The notes: generated by a model from the sequence alone, not told the origin. A DNA stretch of 64,000 nt from Branchiostoma belcheri (GCF_001625305.1 NW_017804609.1:825910-889909), one strand, 5' to 3'. Shown: positions 30,561 to 41,545, counted from the first letter of the stretch. Program-made: numbers and translations.

Positions 30561-31620
30561 TGCTACAGTCTCATAAACAGTGGGTTGGCTTGCTGTAAGG
30601 CATTGCTACACAGTATGTTGCTTGTAACACTGTGACAGTATATCAAATTAATTGTGACAGTCACACTGTGTTGGTTTCCTACATTTGATTCAGATTGTCA
30701 CACAGCGTATTATGTTGCAGTATCAGATAGCAACACAGTGTGTTGGCTTGCTACATCATATTGCCACCGAGTATGTTAGCTTGCCACATCAGATTTCCAC
30801 ACAGTGTGTTAGGTAATGATACATCAGATTGCTACACAGTCCGTTGGCTTGCTACATTGTATTGCTACATAATAACATGTTGCGTTGTTCAGTGATGGAA
30901 TCTAACCTGTCCCCAGGCTGAAGGTTGGTGATTGTTTTAGCTGTGAGCTGAGTTATGGAACAGTTAGGATCAGACCCGGCGATCAGAGGAAGCGAAATGG
31001 CCCAAATCAGCGCTGGTAAAATGTTTCTCTGGAACAACAGACGCAGTTCAAGCCACCCTGAGTACTAATAGCATCACTGTGGCAATACCACTGTCACAAC
31101 TTATTCATGGCAAATCTGTTACAACAAAGCCCTAATGTTACATAATGGCAACACAGTGAGTTGACTTGCTACATCAAATTGCCACACATGGCCAGAAACC
31201 CTTCCTTCTTCATGGCAAAGCTGCTACAACAAAGCCCTAATGTTACATAATGTTACATAATGGCAACACAGTGATTTGACTTGCTACATCTGATGTAACG
31301 ACACATGGCCAGAAACCCAGCAAAGCTGTTACACTGGGGCCCTAATGTTACATAATGGCAATATGGGCTTGCATAGGATAACCTCTGTACAGAATAGAGA
31401 TTGCTACACAGTATGTTGACTTGCTACATGTACATTCGATTGCCACATGTGGCCAGAAACCCTGCCTTATTCATAGCAAAGCTGTTACACCGAGGCTCTA
31501 AAGGCAATATACATGTACAAGAGTTGCCAATATTTGCTACATCAGATTGCCACACAGTGCATTGGCTTGCCACAATGTATTGCTACATAAGCTGTTACAC
31601 CAAGGCCCTAACACAGTCTA
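30560..31620 (+). repeat. Array of CACACAGTGTGTTGGCTTGCTACAT-like and longer units
   Basis: Short ~45-bp units (ACACAGTxxGTTGGCTTG) run from 30600 to 30870. Longer ~110-145 bp units with ACATGGCCAGAAACCC, CAAAGCTGTTACA and CCCTAATGTTACATAATGGC run from 31120 to 31620. A possible exon (30907-31028) lies between the two parts. Confidence 0.75.
30907..31028 (-). CDS. Candidate exon of unknown gene (weak)
   Basis: 122 nt between an acceptor-like TTCCAG and a donor GTTAGA. It reads RNILPALIWAISLPLIAGSD and then PNCSITQLTAKTITNLQPGD. The first half is a hydrophobic helix; it could be a GPCR TM4 (W-x-x-S ... P) followed by an extracellular-loop Cys, or the membrane part of a signal peptide, but no ATG starts it. 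No partner exon was found on either side and the flanks are tandem repeats. Could be chance. Confidence 0.22.
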
Positions 31621-31639
31621 ACACTCTGCCTAGCAATAA

Positions 31640-32450
31640 TTCACCCTGCACCACTCTAGTCTCAGGAACCAATATGAAAGTTCACATAAACCACCCGAGT
31701 TTGTAGCCGACTCTAAACCACAATGACAACATTTTCCTTTTTCCTTAATTAGACAAGGATTCAATGAGACAGGCAGTAATTTTCCACCCTTTCCCCAAGC
31801 ACAAGCTTTCACCACGTATACAAAGTAATGCTGAGGGACCCAATACGGAACGTAATAAAATTTGTGGCTAACTCTAAACCACGATGACAACAGTTTCCTT
31901 TTTCCTTAATTAGACGAGGATTCAACGAGACAGGCGAATAATTCTCCACTTTTCCCTTCAAGCACAAGCTTTCAACACATCTACAATTTAGTACAATGTA
32001 CAAACTAATGCTGAGGGACCCAATACAGGACATAATAAAATTTGTAGCAAGCTCTAAAGCACAACGACAACACTTGGCTTTTTCCTTAATTAGACGAGAA
32101 TGCAACTAGCCAGGCAATAATTTTCCAAAGCAGAATTTATGCTTAACTCTTTCTCCAAGCACAAGCTTTAACCACTTCTACAAAACAATGCTGAGGGACT
32201 CAATACGGAACAGAATTTGTAGCAAGCTCTAAACCACAACGACAACACTTTCCTCTTTCCTTAATTAGACAAGGATTCAATGAGACGGGCGGTAATTTTC
32301 CACTTTTCCTCCAAGCACAAGCTTTCAACAATTTAGTACCATGTTCAAAGTAATGCTGAGGGATCCAATACGAAACATAATAAAATTTGTAGCAAGCTCT
32401 AAAGCAGAGCAACAACACTTTCCTCTTTTCTTAATTAGACGAAGTCTCGA
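31640..32450 (+). repeat. Tandem array, unit about 170-180 bp, five copies
   Basis: Each unit has AATAAAATTTGTxGCxAxCTCTAAA-like sequence, TTCCTTAATTAGACxAG-like sequence, CAAGCACAAGCTTTCA and TAATGCTGAGGGACCCAATA. Starts near 31690, 31865, 32045, 32225 and 32395. The minus-strand frames running through it (RLIKEKGKCC repeats) are products of the periodicity. Confidence 0.88.
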
Positions 32451-33126
32451 CCAGACAAGCGATCATTTCCCCCCACCCTGAGCTGTCATCGCGCCGATAA
32501 ATGAGAAACAATAACGTTCCGATATCACCGGGTGTCGGACAAGCCAGGGTACAACCGTTGCTAGGTAACGGTATCAGGTTACACGCCTGCCAAACGAGCA
32601 GTGTTGACGTATGATGCATCGCCACACCCATCACTAAACACTGCCGCAATGTAACAAAAGGCAGAGCCGCCACATGTATGTATGTAGCAACTCCCCCATT
32701 GTAACCTTCTCCCCTCCACCGGCAAACCTCATTAAATAGAAATGAGGTATCACTTTTCCGCTGCCTCTGATTAAATGTAGCAACGTCGGGGGGTTTCGGA
32801 CGCTGCTTTGCTAAATGAGGATCCAGGAAAAATGAAGGTACATCTGTTGGTGGGAAAACGGTCCTACAACGTGTCCCCTGTGCAATTATATTAAGTGAGC
32901 CGGCTAAATTATCAGTTTTCACAGTCGGGCTGGTATGAAAGGAAAGCTTATCAAATATGCATATCGCGACGTGTCAGGGTGAATAATAGAAATCAATGTG
33001 CGACGTCCGACGCTTCGGTGCGACAACCTTTCTCACCCCCGGGCCCATCCGTCAGGTTCCTACATGGTACACCCGGAGCGAGGAGAGACTACCGACACTC
33101 GACGTGGTGCAAGCCGACGCGTGGAA
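32451..33126 (+). promoter_or_regulatory. GC-rich 5' flank and leader of the FN3 membrane-protein gene
   Basis: Composition shifts from AT-rich repeats to CpG-containing DNA (GACGTATGATGCATCGCC, GCGACGTCCGACGCTTCGG), the pattern expected near an amphioxus promoter. No TATA box or start site could be fixed. An in-frame ATG at 32998 exists but in weak context; minus-strand frames here have no support. Confidence 0.35.
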
Positions 33127-33849
33127 ATGGTGTTCGGCTCGATCGTGCTCTTGGTGTACGTGCCTCTCTTTATCCGGGTCCTGTCGGCGAGCGCTTCAAC
33201 CGACGACGGACGGATGTTACTACCGTGGGCGGAAAAAAACGCGACCCTGGTCCTAAACGTGACACGAATCGGGGCGTACGAGGCGACCCTAACCTGGGCG
33301 GCGCCGCGAACCAGACTCAACCTGACAGACGTGACCTATAGACTGTCAGTGGACTACAGACACTACAGACACGAGGCGTGGAAACACATAAGGGATCTGA
33401 GCTTCACTGATAAAACTTCCTCCCACCTGCTGAAGGATTTAGAAAGCCACTCGTGGTACCAGGTTTGCTTGTGGATCCATTTCGAAAACTATGGAAACTT
33501 TGGAAACTTAACTGGTGACACAAGCGATAGAAAGGTGTGTCGAGAGTTTGTGACAAAACATGTTCTAACGAGAGATGGGATACTAGCGATTTTCGTGGCT
33601 ACCTTACTGGGTTGTATGATTCTAGCGATGATTGGAACATGTGTTGTGGATGTTTATTTTTACACAATCAAGGGGCACGACAGAGAGAAGGATATTGTGA
33701 TGGTGCGAGCATCAATGATTCCGTACGTCCAGAAGAACAGATGTCCGTGTCAGGATAGAAACAAACTGCAGAGAAAACAGTCCAAGAAGCAAAAGAAACC
33801 GGCCCCCAGTGGGATGTACGGGCTACGAGGAGGCACAATCAAAAGATAA
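33127..33849 (+). CDS. FN3-domain type I membrane protein, FNDC9/FNDC10-like, single exon
   Basis: 240 residues. Residues 1-24 (MVFGSIVLLVYVPLFIRVLS...) form a signal peptide. Residues 38-143 look like one FN3 domain: LVLNVTRIGAYEATLTW with the core Trp57, YRLSVDYRHY, LLKDLESHSWYQVCLW, and a Cys114/Cys138 pair. N-glycosylation sequons are at 38, 44, 65 and 127. Residues 151-173 are a transmembrane helix. The ~65-residue cytoplasmic tail has CPC (206-208) and a Lys/Arg-rich run (213-224). I chose Met44 of the longer frame (ATG at 33127) because it begins the signal peptide and has G at -3 and +4. Intronless layout and architecture resemble vertebrate FNDC9/FNDC10, suggesting a cell-surface adhesion or receptor-accessory role; that is inference. 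Plus strand, opposite to TRRAP, with no operon-like partner. Confidence 0.75.
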   Translation: MVFGSIVLLVYVPLFIRVLSASASTDDGRMLLPWAEKNATLVLNVTRIGAYEATLTWAAPRTRLNLTDVTYRLSVDYRHYRHEAWKHIRDLSFTDKTSSHLLKDLESHSWYQVCLWIHFENYGNFGNLTGDTSDRKVCREFVTKHVLTRDGILAIFVATLLGCMILAMIGTCVVDVYFYTIKGHDREKDIVMVRASMIPYVQKNRCPCQDRNKLQRKQSKKQKKPAPSGMYGLRGGTIKR

Positions 33850-33938
33850 CAACGGCTTTACAAAGTTTCCACAACCTGGAGAACTCAAGATTCGACGTTG
33901 ACGAAGGTTAGACATCCAGGTTATGAGATACGCAAGAA

Positions 33939-34050
33939 AAACTGTTACTCAAGCAACTGGATAGATTTTGAAAACTGTCAGACGTTTCAAGTAGCATCTA
34001 CTATTTTTCGTTGGTAACAGAATTTATCCAGTTGTTTGAGTAACAGTTTC
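33939..34050. repeat. Inverted repeat 90 bp after the FN3 gene stop
   Basis: AAAACTGTTACTCAAGCAAC then TGGATA is mirrored by TTTATCCAGTTGTTTGAGTA then ACAGTTT, around a ~50-bp loop with ACGTTTCAAGTAGCATCTAC. It may be a MITE remnant or lie in the 3' UTR. 34060-34790 holds nothing recognised. Confidence 0.75.
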
Positions 34051-34794
34051 CTTGTTGAGAACTCTTGAAGCTTCAGCCACAAGATTCCAAAGGAAGGGAA
34101 GGAATTTTTCCAAACTGCTGCTGCCTTTGTGTATATATGATGGAATTCTGAGGAATTTAGGGTGAAATTTACATAAAACTCTTCTTCCAAACATGGGACT
34201 TTTCACCACTGACAACAAACTAATGCTGGAGGGAAGTCATCAGAAACTAAAATGTCATCTCTCTTGAGTCTGGAGTTTGGACCAAAAACTATCAACAGCG
34301 AAGGAACACTTGTATATGGTTCGGTACTTTTTTCCATGGAAGTTACAAACCTTGCGAGACAAAATATTCAATATTCTAACCTATGCACAACAAAAGCTGC
34401 CACGTATCACAACAATAGGTCCCAGGTATCACAACAATAGCACTACAGGTATTATCTGTCTATTTGCGTCATACTTTAAATAATTGATAAGCCTGGCATT
34501 GAATACGTGTATGTTCCACTAGGTTCATATAAAGTAGGCTTAGCCTGTTTTGTTTGCCATAATTGTTCCCAGAACAATAGCCAGGTATTTGAACACCTGT
34601 CGGGCAGGTGAGAACAAAGGGAACGACAGATACACACCTGTCTGAGTTGTAAAGGTAGCAGACGATTTGTTGTTACACCTGAGCAAGAGTAATGTTCAGT
34701 TTGACATTCTTACGAAAAGGTGTTAAAAAACGACTCGTGTCCAGAAAGAAGTTAAGTGGAATTCACCAGGGAGATATCACTTTGTGCTGAAACC

Positions 34795-35235
34795 TTTGCA
34801 GAACTTTTGTTGTGAAAAATTATGCCTGTCAGATATGTTACAGTGGTACTATTATTCTGAACAGACACATGTCTCTTGACTGTATATTTATTTAGGACAG
34901 TGCTGTATAACGAGACAAAAAAACTGTCAGTTAATGTTGTAAGTGATTTAGAACTGTCACATGCTTGGTTAACAGAAAAGTTTGGGCTGAATTACATCAT
35001 AATTGGTCAATGAATATATCACAAAATGATGCCTGTCAGCTATGTTACAACAGCATTCAATATTCTGAACAGATACATGTCTCTTGACTGTATATTTATT
35101 TAGGACAGTACTGTATAACAAGACCAAAAAACTGTCAGTTAAAGTTGTAAGTGATTTAGAACTGTCACATGCTTGGATGACAGAAATGTTTGGGCTGAAT
35201 TAAGACATAATTGGTCAATGAATATTTCACTAAGT
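34795..35235 (+). repeat. Two-copy tandem duplication, unit about 215 bp
   Basis: CATGTCTCTTGACTGTATAT, TTATTTAGGACAGT, AAGTGATTTAGAACTGTCAC and CATAATTGGTCAATGAATAT occur twice, about 215 bp apart. Confidence 0.9.
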
Positions 35236-35869
35236 GCTTTTTCACGAGGGCAATCGGAAATGTTGTTAACAATTGGGAAGATGGTTCAGGAATTATGTGT
35301 TGACATTTTTTGCACGGAAACCAAATATAACTAATTATAAGCACTCAGGTGCTTTACATATGCTTTGCATCGTATCACAAAAGACAATCACGCTACTACA
35401 AACAGCTATTTTGTAGCAAAGCTGACAGTCTTCATGTTACTAACAAGTCAATCTTCGCTGCTACACTGCTTCAACTTCTGCTACAATGTTTCAATTTTTG
35501 CTACGATGTGTGTCAACTTACAGTATAGTTGTTGGTCCCCAAAGACAGAAGCAGATTAATATGATGACAAAAAGAAGTATATTGTACAATGTGTACTTTG
35601 ATAGTGTTACCACTTTGGTGTATGACAATCACTATAAAAGTGTTTTATAAAAAAATGTAGCTTGTTGTTCCTTCATTGTGTGTTAGATCTACCATTTTAC
35701 ATGTATGTCATTGCTGTCCAAATGAGGCAATGTGTTCATATTGTGTATCACTCTCCAAGCCAAAAACTAAAGGGTAGCTTGTTTTTGGGCTATTCCAAAT
35801 GCTGATCAAAATATGAGCTAAGAAATGGAAGGAAATGTCAATATCAGACAAATGTCTTCAAGTATAGTA

Positions 35870-35962
35870 GGGGCATCATCATTAGATGGCTTTAAACAAT
35901 GTTTAGAATTAGAAGCTGGTACGTTACGCTGAATGGTGATTATACCGGATATACAGAATAGT
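35870..35962 (+). mobile_element. LINE 3' tail, short
   Basis: GTAGGGGCATCATCATTAGA and CTTTAAACAATGTTTAGAAT correspond to the last codons (VGASSLDGFKQCLE) of the 11275 LINE family, followed by GATTATACCGGATATACAGA. 35236-35870 holds nothing else recognised. Confidence 0.75.
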
Positions 35963-36154
35963 TTTGTTTTGCTACACTGAAAATGCCTTTAAAACCTTCC
36001 CTTCCTATCCAGGCCCCAGCCCCACTCTATCTCTCCCCTGATTACATTATCCCGTTCTAGTTTACTGCCATCCTGCGTGATTGACTTTCCCAACTCGTGC
36101 TGAGGCATTGCCCCTGCATTCCTCAACACACGGCGTTTCATTAAAAGGTCCCCC

Positions 36155-36740
36155 TTTCATCACGGAAAAGGGACCGATGTGCAGTTGCCGCCGAGTTAAA
36201 AATCTGTTACACGCGCCTGTGTGACTTGGTTAGATGTTTCATACTTGCTACAAGTGTTGCCATAGAACAGGTGGCAAAGTGGTCTGCTGTATCTGTATCT
36301 GTTTCTCCGTTATAGCTGGTATAACGGCCCTTGCGATTAGGGTTGTTGACTTAAAATCTAAAGCTTCTGGGTTCAAATCCCTGAGTAGAGTGAGGAAATA
36401 CATGTAGGTGTCTTTCCCAAGCACAAAACACTGGGGCCTGCCAGAACCTACAAATTCTAAGTCATCACGGAAAAGGGACCGATGTGCAGTTGCCGCTGAG
36501 TTAAAAATCTGTTACACGCGCCTGTGTGACTTGGTTAGGTGTTTCATACTTGGTTTAATACTTCATATTTGGTGTGATGCTACAAGTGGTGCCATAAAAC
36601 AAGTGGTAAGGTGGTATTGTGGTTGTTGACTTAGATTCTGAAGGTCCTGGGTTTGAATCCCTAGCAGGTCTTGTTGCTGCTTAGTTAAAAATCTGTTACA
36701 CGCCACTGTGTGACTTGGCTACTAGTAGATGTTTCATACT
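36155..36740 (+). repeat. Array with CGGAAAAGGGACCGATGTGC unit, with tRNA-like pieces
   Basis: GAGTTAAAAATCTGTTACAC followed by GTGTGACTTGGxTAG-like sequence at about 36195, 36500 and 36680, with tRNA-like GGTTGTTGACTTAxxATCT and GGGTTxxAATCC sequences between them. A reversed LINE tail (GTATCTGTATCTGTTTCTCC) is at 36285-36330. Confidence 0.75.
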
Positions 36741-36769
36741 TGCATGGTTTGATGCTACAAGTATGTTCA

Positions 36770-37440
36770 TGCTACAAGTGGTGGTAAGGTAGTCTTGTGG
36801 TGTTGACTTTGGATCTAAAGGTGCTGGGTTCGAATCCCTAGCAGACAATTAGCCTCTGTAGCAGGCTTATAGAACTGGGGGTTTGGTGGTCTTCGGCTGT
36901 TTTCTGATTAGCCTCCGTAGCAGGCTTGTAGAACTGGGGGTTTGGTGGTCTTCGGCTGTTTTCTGATTAGCCCAGTTCTAAAAACGGGGGTAATTCAACC
37001 AGGCCGGCTATGTTGTCTATATGCAATCAGAAAATAGCACATAAAAGCTCCCAAAGACCCTGAAGACCCCCAAACCCCCAGATGTTGGCATGCTATGGAC
37101 GCTAGCAGACAAGGTGGTCTAGTTTGTTGTTAGGGTGGTTGACTTAGAATCTGAAGATTCTTAGTACTTGGTTTGATGCTACAAGTGGTGGCAAAGTGGT
37201 CTTGTGTTTAGGGTTATTAACTTAGATTCTAAAGATTATGGGTTCAAATCCCAAAAGGCAAGGTGGTCTTGTGATTATTAGAATTTTAAGGTTCTGTGTT
37301 CGAATCCCTAAGTTGGGTGAGGAATAGGTGTAAAGTCACTTTCCCAAGGGTACAACATTGGAGCCTGCTAGGGACTCAAAACCCAAAACCTTCAGATTCT
37401 AAGTCAACAACTCTAACCACAGACCACCTTAAATTGCCAC
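36770..37440 (+). repeat. tRNA-like SINE heads in several copies
   Basis: Repeated GGTxGTCTTGTGxTTAGGG, TTGACTTAGAATCTGAAG and GGGTTCGAATCCC (B-box-like) units, and one reversed copy at 37375-37430 (CCTTCAGATTCTAAGTCAAC). A-box-like TGGTTAGGGxGGT is present. No copy folds into an intact tRNA by eye. A foldback element (36848-37107) is inserted. Confidence 0.65.
36848..37107. mobile_element. Asymmetric foldback element with a doubled left arm
   Basis: A ~65-bp arm (TAGCCTCxGTAGCAGGCTTxTAGAAC, GGGGGTTTGGTGGTCTTCGG, CTGTTTTCTGAT) is repeated twice at the left. A single inverted arm ends it on the right (CAATCAGAAAATAGCACATA, AGACCCCCAAACCCCCAG, TGCTATGGACGCTA). A sister copy with three left arms is at 56410-56717. 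Confidence 0.85.
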
Positions 37441-38019
37441 AAGATGCCTATCCATAAGTCTCCAAGGCTATTCTGTTTCTATTTAAAACCACCTTGTCTC
37501 CTACTTGTTATGCATCCTACTGATGAAGGGGTGGGTGGTTATGCCTGCCTTGTCACTTTTCACACCTCATCCATTGTAGGTGTGTCCAAATTGTAGGTAT
37601 CAAAATGGACAATAATCATTATTTAATATCTATAATGGCTGTTCCAAGGACAGCCTTCTCTTTGGGGTATTGACCGATTCTACCAACCAAGGCCATCTTT
37701 TGACACCATATTTTTTAAATATTAGTATCAATATTATCAGTACTAAAATATGTAATGATGATATTGCATTTGTGTGAAAAGCATACTGAAAAAGGTATTT
37801 CCTGTGTATTGTGAAAGAAACAAAAACCATAAATGATAATGACCATACATGTAAGTAGTACTATATACATGTGTACAATCTCCCAGGCAGGTACAACTAT
37901 CTCAGCAGACATGCAGACTTAATGCTATCTATGTGACATACAATGCATTAGGAACAGTAAGATATATGTTTCAGCCATCAACTCTCAACACAATTCTAGC
38001 TTGCACTATTTCTCTTTTT

Positions 38020-38560
38020 TAATTCCAAGAAACAGACAACTGCCTTCCCATTGCCCACTAACCTTCCTGGTAGAGGTAATGAATTTACCATTTACCGGTA
38101 TCTACTAGAAATATTAGGTGCAGCAGAACTATTAGTTTCAGCTACTATTACATCTAGCCTAGGCCTGCACTCATCTATCCCAAGAAACAAGTACCCAAGT
38201 ACAAAGAACATATGCAGCATGCACACAATCTTTCTGCTATCTATTACAAAAAATGATGCAGGTATAGTAGGATAACTCACATCTAGCCTGAACCATTCTT
38301 TTTATGCCCAGAAACAGGCAACTGCCTTGCTGTTGCCTGTAACCTTCCCGGCATAGGCAATGAATTGCCCAGTTGAGCTGTAACTGTAGCTTTCCCCTCC
38401 CTAGGAATGTTATTAAATTAAGCTGGAAAATTTCAGCTACCCTATTTAGCCTATAGGCCTGCAATGTTTATTCCAAGAAACAGGCAACTGACTTGTTGTT
38501 GCCCACTAACTAAAAGTAATGAATTGCCCTGAGCTGTAACTGTAACTGTAGCTTTTTTTT
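38020..38560 (+). repeat. Three-copy array
   Basis: AAGAAACAGxCAACTGxCTT, GTTGCCxxxTAAC and GTAATGAATTxxCC motifs at about 38027, 38310 and 38473, with CCTAGGCCTGCA-like links. 37441-38020 holds nothing recognised. Confidence 0.65.
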
Positions 38561-38599
38561 GTCCCTGGGCACAGACTGCCCGTCATTTTAACAACCCCC

Positions 38600-39680
38600 A
38601 CTAGAGGGAGCCACTGCAAGGGTTCCACTGAGGACACATAGAAGGGCCAGCAGGGTCAGGGACAGCTCCAGGGTGGTAAACAGTATGGATTGGCTAGCGG
38701 ATACAGGATCAAGAGGTCATTGGTTCGATCCCTGGCATTCCTGGTGAGACATTGTGTCCTCTGAGGACACGTGGCAGGGTTGTCAGGATCAGGGACAGCT
38801 CAGGTAAAAACTGCAGAAGCTAAATACTAGTAGTGTGGCTTGCATAGGAACAGCACAGAATCTGAAGGTTTTGGGTTCGAATCTGTAGCAGGCAAGGTAG
38901 TTTTGCTGTTAGGGCGGTTGATTTAGAATCTGAAGCTTCTGGGTTCCTGTATCTGTATCTGACACGTAGAAGGGTTGTCAGGGTCAGGGACAGCTCAGGT
39001 AAAAACTGCAGGTAGTAAACAGTGTGGGTAGGCTAGCAGCTACAGTATCTGAAGGTTCTGGGTTCGAATCCGTAGCAGGCAAGGCGGTCCTGTGGCTAGG
39101 GCGGTTGACTTAGAATCTGAAGCTTCTGGGTTCCTGTATCTGTATCTGACACGTAGCAGGGTTGTCAGGGTCAGGGACAGCTATGGGAAAAACTGCGGGT
39201 GGTAAACAGTATGGATAGGCTGGCGGATACAGGATCAAGAGGTCATGGGTTTGATTCCTGGCTATACGCTGTGCCCTTGGGGACAGGTAGCTTCTTGCAC
39301 AGACTTCTAGTGGGCTAGTGGATACAGGATCAAGAGGTCGAGGGTTTGATTCCTGGCTATACGCAGTGCCTTTGGGGACAGGTAGCTTCCTGCACAGACT
39401 TCTAGTGGGCTAGCAGGATCAAGAGGGCACTGGTTCGAATACTGGCTAGATGTTGAGGTAAACAGTGTGCCTAAGGCTAAAGGATATAGGATCAAGATGT
39501 CATTCCAGGCTAGATGATCCACTGAGGACACGTAGAAGGGCCAACAGGGTTAGGGACAGCTACTGGGAAAGCTGCGGGTGGTAAACAGTCGGATAGGCTA
39601 GCGGATATAGGATCAAGAGGTCATGGGTTCGATTCCTGGCTATATGCTGTGCCCTTGGGGACTGGTGTCTTCTTGTGCGG
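38600..39680 (+). repeat. Long array mixing tRNA-like units and a ~95-bp unit
   Basis: Repeats of GGTAAACAGTxTGGATAGGC, TAGCGGATACAGGATCAAGA, GGTCATxGGTTCGATTCCTGGC (B-box-like) and AGGGTTGTCAGGGTCAGGGA, in at least seven units. Units with GGGCGGTTGACTTAGAATCT are mixed in. The minus-strand frame at 39307-39531 is periodicity, not a gene. Confidence 0.75.
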
Positions 39681-39829
39681 ACTTAATCTAAATCTGCCCA
39701 AAGCAGCAATATACAAATATATATCTCTTTCCCTGAATAAGGCCCTGCCCTGAAAAAAAAACTGCTGCTCTATCTAGAAGTCTGTGGAGGTTTGGGGAAA
39801 GGCAGTTAACATGACTTTCCTCATAGATA

Positions 39830-40050
39830 ATTCAAAATAGGGTGCACAGCTCCAATTCTGTGTGCACAAAAATCCATGTGTGCACCCAGTATTAATCTAG
39901 TATTTATTTTTTGGTTTTGGCTATTCTACCCTCACAGCCAGGGCAGCCCAACTAGCCAGTGGCTATTACAGAGGCAATGACAAGACAAGACATGACATGA
40001 CATATAAGGTGGCTTAACAATCTACAAAAGTATTTCAAGCCCTGGTGTCT
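39830..40050 (-). mobile_element. gtgcaccc MITE interrupted by a short interspersed element
   Basis: GGGTGCACAGCTCCAATTCT and GTGTGCACCCAG at the left and TATTTCAAGCCCTGG at the right are ends of the 12716/59821 family. Between them (39922-40003) lies a reversed copy of the AACAGCCAAACCAGTAAATA element (CTCACAGCCAGGGCAGCCCA). Confidence 0.7.
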
Positions 40051-40199
40051 TGGACTTGATAACTTCTGTAAGTGACAATGACGACTATTCCAAGGCGGCG
40101 TTCTGCCCAGGTTTGATCGACAGGCGGGTCAAATGAGGAGCGAAGTGCTCGGATGTTCCGCTTCGGTCGGACTAATCCACTTTTTCCAGCCCTCCATCA

Positions 40200-40960
40200 A
40201 ATTCTCACTGTCCCAGCTTTTCCTGGAATCTTCCCGGAATGTAATTTACAGGAGCCCGAGTCTCAATTAGGCAGTACTTACTGTCAGGTCGTACCAACCT
40301 CTGGGGAAAAGGGGGGCTTACTGAGGTATAACTGGGTAAGAAGTAATGGAAGGGACAAATTCTCAGAACCAACTTTTCTTTTCCTGGAATTTTACTGGAA
40401 TCCAATTTACAGGAACCAAAGTCTCAATTAGGCAGTACTTACTGTCAGGTCGTACCAACCTCTAGGGAAAAGGGGAGGCTTACAGAGGTGCTTCCGGGAA
40501 AAAATGATGGGAGGGGTAAATTCTCAGAACCTTCTTTTCCTGGAATCTTACTGGAATGTAATTTACGGGAACTCAAGTCCCGATTAGGCAGTACTTACTG
40601 TCGGGTCGTACCAACCCCCAGGGAAAAGGGGGGGCTTACAGAGGTGCATCAGGGTAAGAAATGATCAATAGGACAAACTCTCAGAACCTTCTTTTCCCGG
40701 AATCTTACTGGAATGCAATTTACAGGAACCCAAGTCTCAATTAGGCAGTACTTACTGTCGGGTCATACCAACCTCTAGGGAAAAGGGGGGCTTAAAGAGG
40801 TGCAACGGAGTAAGCAAGGATGGAAGGGACAAATTCTCAGAACCATCTTTTCCCGGAATCTTACTGGAATGCAATTTAAAGGAACCCGAGTCTCAATTAG
40901 GCAGTACTTACTGTCGGGTCATACCAACCTCTAGGGAAAAAGGGGGGCTTACAAAGGTGC
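40200..40960 (+). repeat. Tandem array, unit about 155-170 bp, five copies
   Basis: AGTCTCAATTAGGCAGTACT and TACTGTCxGGTCxTACCAAC, then GGGAAAAGGGGGGCTTA and TTCTCAGAACCTTCTTTTCC, repeat at about 40258, 40418, 40575, 40732 and 40888 with only a few per cent divergence. Confidence 0.93.
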
Positions 40961-41389
40961 ACCAGGGTAAGACAAAATGGAAGTGAAAAGCAGAAGTGAT
41001 CTCAAACCAGTTTAGATGAAGTAAATGAACTGTTGAGCTGGTTGTGATGGAAAAACAGTATCTAATGTTACACCTACACTATAACCTGGCTTTCAGTACC
41101 AAGGACATGGCCTATATCATGATAAACTAAAAGTGCCCTCATTCTCAAAAGAGATTGGCTCACTCAAAAGCTTTTCTTCCACTGGTCTTGACAGGAAAGC
41201 AGCTGCTATACAAAAAGTAAGTAGGCTACACTATAACCTGGATTTCAGCACCAAGGACATGCCTATGCCTCAAATATACTCAACGATCAGTTGAGCTACT
41301 CTTCCACACACTTTCGTTTGTACCCATCCCCACTCCATAACCAGAACTGTCAGCTCAGTAGTGAATAATTTACGCTATAATCTAATTAA

Positions 41390-41545
41390 CTCGCTCCACT
41401 GTATCATCAGTCCGACCCGTGTGTCAAGGGTCACCGCGTTTTGCGCGTTTACGTTATCCGAAGTGACGTCTCGCGTGGCCAGGGATTTCGCGAGATGAAT
41501 TGAGCCGTCAGTTATTCGCAGTTTAAATTTGCGCAATGAGGTATA
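41390..41545. promoter_or_regulatory. CpG-rich island in AT-rich DNA, possible regulatory element
   Basis: Contains AAGTGACGTCTCGCG (CRE-like), TTTCGCGAGATGA (close to the TCTCGCGAGA core of some housekeeping promoters) and ACCGCGTTTTGCGCGTTTAC. About 30 bp on is GGTATAAATG. No ORF follows. 40961-41390 holds two short duplicated bits (ACACTATAACCTGG at 41068 and 41229). 41546-42535 holds nothing recognised. Confidence 0.3.

Noticed and set aside
31630-32418. Minus-strand frames with repeated Cys-containing peptide
   Set aside because: They follow the ~175-bp array exactly; unit length changes break the frame between copies.
32431-32922. 163-codon minus-strand open frame upstream of the FN3 gene
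   Set aside because: Begins inside a tandem array, no recognisable domain, and lies in the GC-rich 5' flank of a gene on the other strand.
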